Shown here: positions 31,094-37,325 of the stretch, in pieces
Position numbering within the stretch: position 1 is the first letter of the stretch
Layout of the letters: each line of letters begins with the position of its first letter
NCBI GenBank assembly: GCA_937995995.1
Contig: CALKIP010000008.1
Coordinates: forward strand, 1-40,261
Origin: an uncultured bacterium
GTDB lineage: Bacteria; Gemmatimonadota; Gemmatimonadetes; Longimicrobiales; RSA9
DNA length: 40,261 nucleotides
Direction of reading: 5' to 3'
Translations under genes and position numbers: made by a program
The notes under the pieces: generated by a model
Databases searched by the model: none
What the model saw: the letters and a program-made list of their open reading frames with translations, nothing else
Told to the model about the DNA's origin: nothing

Positions 31094-32176
31094 ATGTACA
31101 TCGTCGCGCACATCGGGGCCGACGCCTTCGGCGGTGCTGAGCGGGCCACGGTGAATCTGTTGGCGGGACTGCAGGATCGTGGGCATCGCGTCCTGCTCCT
31201 CACGCCACACGACCGAGTAGCCGAGCCGGCCACCGCCCGCGGGCTCCGCGTCCAGTCGCTCCAACTCGGCGGCGACCTGGCGCTCCACGACGCCTGGCGG
31301 TTCAGCAGGGTGCTCGTCCGCGAAGCGCCGGACGTCGTGCTGCTCGCGACGTGGCGCAAGGTATGGCTCGGTGGGCTCGGCGCGCGCTGGGCGGGTGTGC
31401 CCCGCATCGTCGCACGCGTCGGGCTCTCGACCGACCTGCCGTCCACGGCCAAGTACCGCTATTCAGTGCGGCGGCTGATCGATGCGGTCGTGGTGAATGC
31501 GGAGGAGTACCACGAGCCGTTCATCGCGGCTTCGGGACTCGACCCCTCCCGCGTGATCGCGATCCCGAACGGCGTACGGTCGCCGGAGCGCCGGGCCGAG
31601 CCCGGCGCCGTCCGGCGAGCGCTCGGGCTGCCGCCGGAGGCGCGGGTCGTGGGCGCGGTGGCGCGACTCACCCAGCAGAAACGGCTCGACCGGCTCATCT
31701 CCGCACTCGCCGAGCTGCCCACCGATGTGCACGTCGTCCTGGCCGGCGATGGAAAGCTGCGGGCCGAGCTCGAGGCCCAGGCCGCGGAGTTGAACGTGCG
31801 CGAGCGCGTCCACTTCCTCGGGCACCGGGAGGATGTGGGAGATGTCCTGGATGCACTCGACGTCTTCGTGCTCTGCTCCGACAAGGAAGGGCTGGCCAGC
31901 GCCATGCTCGAGGCGATGGCCGCCGGCGTGCCCGTGGTCTGTACCCCGGTGAGCGGGGTCGCCGAGGCGCTCGCCTCGCCGCCGGGTGAGGTGGCGCCGG
32001 GCGTGGTCGTCGGCTTCGAGACGGCCCAACTCGCCGCTGCGCTGCGCGACCTCCTGGCCGAGCCCGAGCGGCTCCGGGCGATGGCGGCCGCGGGCGCGAG
32101 ACGGGCGCGAGAACGATTCGGTTTCGACCACATGCTCGACCGCTACGAGGCCGTCCTCGGGATGAGCGGCGCCTGA
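31094..32176 (+). CDS. glycosyltransferase family 4 (GT-B, retaining)
   Basis: Predicted 360-aa cytosolic or membrane-associated enzyme adding a sugar from a nucleotide donor. The acceptor-side motif GADAFGGAERATVNLLAGL is at the N-terminus, IPNGVRSP follows the first domain, then GAVARLTQQKRLDRLISA, LAGDGKLRAELE and FLGHREDV. The E-x7-E region is CSDKEGLASAMLEAMAAGVPVV, the signature of family 4. The length is normal. It lies 84 bases after the second GT9 and 64 bases before the methyltransferase, in the same direction, consistent with core or O-chain assembly. The acceptor and sugar cannot be told from sequence. Confidence 0.92.
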   Translation: MYIVAHIGADAFGGAERATVNLLAGLQDRGHRVLLLTPHDRVAEPATARGLRVQSLQLGGDLALHDAWRFSRVLVREAPDVVLLATWRKVWLGGLGARWAGVPRIVARVGLSTDLPSTAKYRYSVRRLIDAVVVNAEEYHEPFIAASGLDPSRVIAIPNGVRSPERRAEPGAVRRALGLPPEARVVGAVARLTQQKRLDRLISALAELPTDVHVVLAGDGKLRAELEAQAAELNVRERVHFLGHREDVGDVLDALDVFVLCSDKEGLASAMLEAMAAGVPVVCTPVSGVAEALASPPGEVAPGVVVGFETAQLAAALRDLLAEPERLRAMAAAGARRARERFGFDHMLDRYEAVLGMSGA

Positions 32177-32240
32177 TCCGGTTCTGCGGCCCGTGTGCGG
32201 CTGGGCATGTGATGACCTTCACCTCGTTACGAGAGGGAAT

Positions 32241-32795
32241 ATGGCGCGGACGATGAACTGGTCGATCAAGAAAATCCGGCTGCGGTCGGTCTGGCTGCTC
32301 ATCCCGGCCTTCTTGATCCTGGCAGAACCTGCGCCCTCGACGATCGCCGCCGGGCTGGTCCTGGCGATCGCGGGCGGGCTGGTACGCGCTTGGGCCTCGG
32401 GCACGATCCACAAGAATCGCATCCTCACCACGGGCGGGCCGTACGCCTACACCCGAAATCCACTCTACCTCGGCACCTTTCTCACCGGCCTCGGCCTGAC
32501 CATCGCGGCCGGCTCACTGCCGCTGGTGGCGATCTTTCTGGCTTTCTTCGGAACCATCTACGTGCCGACGATGTGGGCGGAGGAGAAGACGCTGGACAAG
32601 CTCTTCGGCGAGGCTTTCCACGTATACGCGGACAACGTCCCCCTCTTCATCCCTCGACTCCGACCGTATCGGCCGCTGGAGCCACACGCCACCGAGTTCA
32701 TGATGCGGCGGTATTTTTCGCACAAGGAGTACGAGTTCGCTCTCGGCGTGTCCGCCGGCTTCCTGGCCCTCATCGCGAAGATGCTATTCTTCTAG
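32241..32795 (+). CDS. isoprenylcysteine carboxyl methyltransferase-type (ICMT/PEMT) membrane protein
   Basis: Predicted 184-aa membrane protein with about four helices. The family motif is LTTGGPYAYTRNPLYLG, with the Arg-Asn-Pro-x-Tyr core, and a second part with EEKTLDKLFGEAFHVYADNVPLFIPRL, where the Glu-Glu pair binds the SAM-side pocket. Bacterial members methylate unknown small or lipid substrates; there is no prenylated protein to suggest the eukaryotic role. Start ATG 32241 has GAGAGGG just upstream. The C-terminal stretch (RRYFSHKEYEFALGVSAGFLALIAKML) adds another helix beyond the core. Its place among glycolipid genes suggests lipid or polyprenyl modification. Confidence 0.85.
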   Translation: MARTMNWSIKKIRLRSVWLLIPAFLILAEPAPSTIAAGLVLAIAGGLVRAWASGTIHKNRILTTGGPYAYTRNPLYLGTFLTGLGLTIAAGSLPLVAIFLAFFGTIYVPTMWAEEKTLDKLFGEAFHVYADNVPLFIPRLRPYRPLEPHATEFMMRRYFSHKEYEFALGVSAGFLALIAKMLFF

Positions 32796-32925
32796 GTACG
32801 AACGATCTCTCCCGACCCGGGAGGCTGCGCCCCGTCGCACGACCGGCCAGGTGCAACGGGACGGCAGATCGGTTATCGTATCGGGAGGGGATGCTGGACG
32901 GCACCCGATCGGTCTACCGGAAGCA

Positions 32926-34014
32926 ATGAGCAGTATCATGAGCGGGCGCGCACCCACCTTCGGGCATCGAGTGGAGTACCTGCTGTTCCGTGCGACGGCC
33001 GCGGCGACCGGCGTACTCGGCGATCGCATCGTCGGATCGCTCACCGGAGCGGCGGGCAAGTTGGCGTACCGCCCGTTCGGCCTGCGACGCGCCGTGGTCG
33101 AGGCGCACCTGCGCGCGAGCTTCCCGGAGCGCGACGAGCGCTGGGTGCGCGAGACGGCCGCGGCGGCGTACGCGCACCTGGGCCGGGAGGGGGCCACGCT
33201 GATCCGACTCTCGACACTGGCTCGCGAGCGGGTCGTCGAACGGACGGAGGTCGAGGGGCTGGACACCTTCCTCGAGGCGGTCGAGGCAGGGAAGGGCGTC
33301 GTCCTCGTGACCGGGCATTTCGGCAACTGGGAGATCGGCGGCGCGGCGCTGGCTGCACGCGGTGTGCCGATCGACGGCGTCGCGCAGCGGCAATCGAACC
33401 CGCTCTTCGACCGCGCACTGGTGGCGGCGCGCGAGCGGTTGGGGATGCGTGTGATCGAGCGGGGTCGCGCGCCGAAGCTGGGGCTGCGCGCGCTGCGTGC
33501 CGGGCGCGTGCTGGCCTTCGTGGCCGATCAGGACGCGCGGCGGGCGGGGGTGTTCGTGCCGTTCTTCGGCAGGCCGGCATCGACGCATCGCGGCCCGGCA
33601 CTCCTTGCGCTCCGCACGGGAGCACCGCTCTTTTTGGGGACGGCGCTGCGCATGCCGGACGGCCGGTACCGCATCCGGCTCGAAGAGGTCGAGGTCGACC
33701 GCACGGGAGAGACGGATGTCGATGTGCAGCGCCTGACCGCGGCATTCACCGCCCGGCTCGAGGCCGCGATCCGCACCGCGCCCGAGCAATATTTCTGGCA
33801 CCATCGACGTTGGAAAACGCCGCCTCCCGAGGAACCGGTGGTCGGGGCATCCGGTATAAATCCGGAATCCGACGCGGCCCGGGACGGCCGGCAGCGTGCA
33901 ATGGAAAGGCCCGAGCACCTTGATATACATCTGCATTCCGACGTACAACGAGGAGCGCACGATCGGAGTCATGCTGTGGAAGATCCGCCAGGTGATGGCG
34001 GAGTTCCCGCGTGA
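32926..34014 (+). CDS. lysophospholipid/lipid A-type acyltransferase (LpxL/HtrB-like)
   Basis: Predicted 362-aa inner-membrane acyltransferase adding a secondary acyl chain to lipid A or a similar glycolipid. The catalytic H-x4-E motif is HFGNWE (His131, Glu136). Other family blocks are RPFGLRRAVVEAHLRASFPE, FVADQDARRAGVFVPFFGRPASTHRG and the terminal EQYFWHHRRWKTPP. Family members usually end about there, but this frame runs some 60 residues further, overlapping the next gene by up to 119 bases with sequence that looks unconserved. ATG 32926 follows CGGAAG; ATG 32938 is an alternative. It supports an LPS-like outer membrane. Confidence 0.87.
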   Translation: MSSIMSGRAPTFGHRVEYLLFRATAAATGVLGDRIVGSLTGAAGKLAYRPFGLRRAVVEAHLRASFPERDERWVRETAAAAYAHLGREGATLIRLSTLARERVVERTEVEGLDTFLEAVEAGKGVVLVTGHFGNWEIGGAALAARGVPIDGVAQRQSNPLFDRALVAARERLGMRVIERGRAPKLGLRALRAGRVLAFVADQDARRAGVFVPFFGRPASTHRGPALLALRTGAPLFLGTALRMPDGRYRIRLEEVEVDRTGETDVDVQRLTAAFTARLEAAIRTAPEQYFWHHRRWKTPPPEEPVVGASGINPESDAARDGRQRAMERPEHLDIHLHSDVQRGAHDRSHAVEDPPGDGGVPA

Positions 34015-35401
34015 CTACCAGATCCTCGTTGCCGACGACGCATCGACGGACGCGACGGCCGAGGTCCTCGAGCCGTACACCCGGATCCTGCCGCTGACGA
34101 TCCTGCACAGCGACGAGCGACGCGGCTACGCGGCGTCGCTCGAGCGACTGCTGCGCGAGGCCGTACAGCGCTCATCCTACCCGCGCCGCGACATCATCGT
34201 CACGCTCCAGGCGGACTTCACAGAAGAGCCCGAAGACATCCCGACGCTCGTCAAGCGAATCGAGGGGGGTGCCGATGTCGTCACAAGCGAGATCGAGGCC
34301 GGGCTGGAGGAGGCGCCGCGGCCGGTCCGCTGGACCCGGCGTATCCTGAACTGGCTGGTGCGCCGCGCCGGGTGGCCGCAGGAGGTGTCCGACCCGCTCT
34401 CCGGCTTCAGGGCCTACCGCCTCTTCACGGTCCGCAAGGCGCTTCAGGAGCGCGATGATCGGCCGCTCCTCGAGTGGGAGGGCTGGGCCGCGAACGCGGC
34501 GCTGCTCCGTGCCGTGCTCCCCTACGCCCGGCGCATCGAGGAGTCCCCCGTCCACGTCCGCTACGACCGGCGTCGACGCACCACGCGTTTCCGCCCGATC
34601 GAGGCCGGACGCGACATGGTCCGCTACGTCCGGACCGGCGCCGGCCCGATCGACTTCGGGGAAAACGGCACCGGCTCCAACGGCACTGGATCGAATGGCT
34701 CGGGCGGGAGCGGCTCGGGCGGGAGCGGCAATGGAACGCCGCGCGGTCGGTCCCGTGGCTCGGAACCGGGGAGGGAGCGGGGGCGGAAGGATCGCACCGG
34801 CTCCGGCCGAAGCCGTGGCCGGGGACCGAGGCGTGGCCCGGATGGCGAGTCGAGACAGGATTCCCGCGCCGAGGCGCGAGGGGGGGCGGGCGCGGAGTCG
34901 GAAAGGGAGTCCGATTCCGGGTCCAGCCGCGGAGGCGGCTCACGCCGCCGGAGACGCTCGGGTCAAGGCCGCTCGCGGCGGAGCGGGTCGGCTCCACGGG
35001 GCCGTGGCACGGGGGACGGCGAACGCTCGGGGCGCGGGGCGTCTTCCAGGGAAGAAGGGGGCGCAGCGGCCTCGTCGGCGGAGGATCGGGCCGCGAGGGG
35101 CAACGGCAGTAGCGAGAACGGTCGCGGGAACGCCGGCGGGAGCGTCGGCAGGAACGGCGGCGAGCGGAACGGGGAGGCCGGTGAGCAGCGCGGGTCCGGT
35201 GCCTCGCGCCGTGGAGGCCGCCGTGGCGGCCGGCGCGGAGGACGCCGGGGCTCTGCGCGTGCCCGGCAGGGCGGCGACCGAGCGGGCGACCGGGACGGCG
35301 AAAGCAAAGGCGCGAGCAAGGGCGGGAACAGCGTCAGGAGCAACGACGTGCGGGCCGGCGGGAACAACGGCGGCTCGAACGGGTCCAATGGGCAGGAGTG
35401 A
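33896..35401 (+). CDS. family 2 glycosyltransferase with long Arg/Gly/Ser/Asn-rich C-terminal tail
   Basis: Predicted 501-aa protein. Residues about 9-240 are a GT-A domain: IYICIPTYNEERTIGVML, then LVADDASTDATAEVL, HSDERRGYAASLERLL, LQADFTEEPEDIPTLV and VSDPLSGFRAYRLF, as in polyprenol-phosphate glycosyltransferases. No membrane helix follows. From residue 255 (34658) to the end, about 247 residues are low complexity: Gly/Asn/Ser repeats with four N-G-[ST] sites, then Arg-rich stretches including SRRGGRRGGRRGGRRG. The tail is disordered and strongly basic. The stop overlaps the next GTG as GTGA, which supports translation of the whole frame. The start is GTG 33896, or TTG 33920, which would begin MIYICIP. 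Confidence 0.82.
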   Translation: MQWKGPSTLIYICIPTYNEERTIGVMLWKIRQVMAEFPRDYQILVADDASTDATAEVLEPYTRILPLTILHSDERRGYAASLERLLREAVQRSSYPRRDIIVTLQADFTEEPEDIPTLVKRIEGGADVVTSEIEAGLEEAPRPVRWTRRILNWLVRRAGWPQEVSDPLSGFRAYRLFTVRKALQERDDRPLLEWEGWAANAALLRAVLPYARRIEESPVHVRYDRRRRTTRFRPIEAGRDMVRYVRTGAGPIDFGENGTGSNGTGSNGSGGSGSGGSGNGTPRGRSRGSEPGRERGRKDRTGSGRSRGRGPRRGPDGESRQDSRAEARGGAGAESERESDSGSSRGGGSRRRRRSGQGRSRRSGSAPRGRGTGDGERSGRGASSREEGGAAASSAEDRAARGNGSSENGRGNAGGSVGRNGGERNGEAGEQRGSGASRRGGRRGGRRGGRRGSARARQGGDRAGDRDGESKGASKGGNSVRSNDVRAGGNNGGSNGSNGQE

Positions 35402-36237
35402 CTGTCGCAACGAACAGGAGCAGGACCTTGATTCGAGCGATTCGCGCGCCGGGACTCGCCCTGGCGCTTCTGACCCTACCGGTGGCCGCCCAGGCGCAGG
35501 TGGCGCCTGAGTCGTCGCCCGCCATTGCCCCCGTCCCGTTCGGGCCCGGAGAGCGCCTCGGCTATCAGGTGAAGCTCGGCATCTTCGGCGAAGTCGGCGA
35601 GGGCGCGATGGAGGTCGTCGGCGTGGACACGATCCACGGCAACCCGACGTATCAACTGCGCTTCGATCTCGAGGGCAAGGTCCTCTTCGCCAAGGTCGAC
35701 GACCGTCTCCAGTCCTGGCTGGATGTCTCGCAGCTCACCTCTCGGCGCTTCGAGCAGGACCAGAAGGAGGTCAACTTCGAGCGGTACCGGATCTTCGACT
35801 TCTTCCCGGAAGAGCGCCGCTGGGCGCGGCTGGACAAGGACGAGGAGGGCGAGCTTCCGACGGACATGCCGCTCGACGACGTCTCGTTCCTCTACTTCGT
35901 GCGCACGCTCCCGCTCGAAGTCGGCGAGACCTACACCTTCGACCGCTACTTCAAGGAAGACGGCAACCCGGTGACGCTGAAGGTCCTGCGCAAGGAGAAG
36001 GTCACCGTGCCCGCGGGCACCTTCGAGACCGTCGTCGTCCAGCCGATCATCCAGACGGATGGGCTATTCGGCGAGGGCGGCAAGGCGGAAGTCTACTTCA
36101 CCGACGACGAGCAGCGTCTCCTCGTGCAGATGAAGTCCAAGGTCCCGGTGATCGGAAACCTGAGTCTCCACCTCGCGTCGTACACGCCGGGTGAGCCGCT
36201 GAACACACAGGTGAGCGCGAGCGCGGATCTTCCGTAG
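35398..36237 (+). CDS. DUF3108 domain protein, exported
   Basis: Predicted 279-aa secreted protein. The signal sequence (APGLALALLTLPVAAQAQ) ends near residue 34. The mature part is beta-rich and matches DUF3108: GPGERLGYQVKLGIFGEVGEGAMEVV, then LQSWLDVSQLTSRRFEQDQKEV, LYFVRTLPLEVGETYTF and VPAGTFETVVVQPI. These proteins are periplasmic and thought to be envelope or lipid-binding, but no activity is proven. GTG 35398 overlaps the GT2 stop. TTG 35428, preceded by GGAGCAGGA, would give a shorter signal peptide and may be the true start. It is followed six bases later by the next gene. Confidence 0.85.
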   Translation: MTVATNRSRTLIRAIRAPGLALALLTLPVAAQAQVAPESSPAIAPVPFGPGERLGYQVKLGIFGEVGEGAMEVVGVDTIHGNPTYQLRFDLEGKVLFAKVDDRLQSWLDVSQLTSRRFEQDQKEVNFERYRIFDFFPEERRWARLDKDEEGELPTDMPLDDVSFLYFVRTLPLEVGETYTFDRYFKEDGNPVTLKVLRKEKVTVPAGTFETVVVQPIIQTDGLFGEGGKAEVYFTDDEQRLLVQMKSKVPVIGNLSLHLASYTPGEPLNTQVSASADLP

Positions 36238-36243
36238 AGCGAC

Positions 36244-37209
36244 ATGAGTGTACCCGACGAAGGGATCGACGTAAGTCGCGTCCGCACCGTCCCGGTGACG
36301 GAGCGGCCCAACAAGGTCCGGGCGGAGGATTTCGCCCGGCCTCCTGCATCCGACCGTAGCTTCCGCGCGTTCCTCGACTCGCTCCCCGACATCCTGCAGG
36401 CGCGCAGCTTCCTGGCCGTGGCCGACGCGATCGCCGAGGCGGCCGAGAACCGGCGCGCCGTGGTCTTCATGCTCGGCGGGCACGTGGTCAAGACGGGGCT
36501 CGGCCCGGTTCTGATCGATCTCGTCCGGCGCGGCATCGTGACCCACCTGGCCTCGAACGGCTCGGCCGTGATCCACGACTACGAAATGGCGCGCTGGGGG
36601 GGGACGAGTGAGGACGTCGAGGCGGGGCTGGCCGACGGCAGCTTCGGCATGGCCGACGAGACGGGCCGGGGGATGAACGAGGCGATCCGCGAGGGCGCGC
36701 GCCAGGGGTGGGGGCTGGGCGAGGCGCTGGCTCGCGACCTCGAGGCACGCGACGATCTGCGACACGCGGATCTCTCGCTCCTCCTCGCCACCCGGCGCGC
36801 GGGGATCCACTTCAGCGTCCACGCCGCACTCGGCGCCGAGATCATCCACCAGCACCCCGCCACCGACGGCGCGGCGATCGGGCAGACGAGCTACACCGAC
36901 TTCCGCAGGTTCGCCGCCCACCTCGAGCGGCTCGAGGGCGGCGTCGTCGTCAACATCGGATCGGCGGTCGTCATGCCCGAGGTCTTCCTCAAGGCGCTCA
37001 CCGTCTGCCGCAACGTCAACGACGGCGCTCCGCGGAAGTTCGTGGCCGCCGATCTCGACATGCTGCGCCACTACCGGCCACGGATGAATGTGGTCGAGCG
37101 TCCCACCCGGACGGGTGGCGGCGTGGGCTACCAGATCACCGGACACCACGAGATCATGGTGCCGCTCCTGGCGTGGGCCGTGATCGAGAGGCTGGAGGGG
37201 CGGATGTAG
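36244..37209 (+). CDS. conserved protein, possibly deoxyhypusine synthase-like fold
   Basis: Predicted 321-aa soluble protein that I recognise only as a conserved bacterial family. It has a Rossmann-like glycine motif FMLGGHVVKTGLGPVLIDL (75-93), then HLASNGSAVIHDYEMARWGGTSEDV (101-125, with an Asn-Gly-Ser-x3-His-Asp core), FSVHAALGAEIIHQHPATDG, VVNIGSAVVMPEVFLKAL and the end VVERPTRTGGGVGYQITGHHEIMVPLL. The His-rich, Gly-rich motifs look enzymatic. The layout recalls the deoxyhypusine synthase superfamily (NAD-binding), but a spermidine-site lysine is not evident and this assignment is a guess. It lies six bases after the DUF3108 gene and is the last of the run, ending 3 bases before a terminator. 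Confidence 0.6.
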   Translation: MSVPDEGIDVSRVRTVPVTERPNKVRAEDFARPPASDRSFRAFLDSLPDILQARSFLAVADAIAEAAENRRAVVFMLGGHVVKTGLGPVLIDLVRRGIVTHLASNGSAVIHDYEMARWGGTSEDVEAGLADGSFGMADETGRGMNEAIREGARQGWGLGEALARDLEARDDLRHADLSLLLATRRAGIHFSVHAALGAEIIHQHPATDGAAIGQTSYTDFRRFAAHLERLEGGVVVNIGSAVVMPEVFLKALTVCRNVNDGAPRKFVAADLDMLRHYRPRMNVVERPTRTGGGVGYQITGHHEIMVPLLAWAVIERLEGRM

Positions 37210-37212
37210 AAA

Positions 37213-37239
37213 GAGAGTGGCGGCTCAGCCGCCACTCTC
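37213..37239. terminator. hairpin terminator after the glycolipid gene run
   Basis: GAGAGTGGCGG (37213-37223) pairs perfectly with CCGCCACTCTC (37229-37239) around CTCAG. It begins 3 bases after the stop at 37209 and separates convergent genes. No T-run follows. Confidence 0.75.
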
Positions 37240-37325
37240 AGGGGAGGTTCACGGGGCTCGGAATCAGCGTTTCCCGAATCTCCGGAGATATTTCCAGTCC
37301 TCGGGACGCCATTCATCCCGGGCAA

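Noticed and set aside
34455..35510. Alternative plus-strand frame through the GT2 tail (351 codons)
   Set aside because: It starts inside the conserved GT2 domain and gives an Ala/Arg/Gly-rich sequence with no motif, while the GT2 frame is continuous and ends in a coupled GTGA overlap with the next gene.
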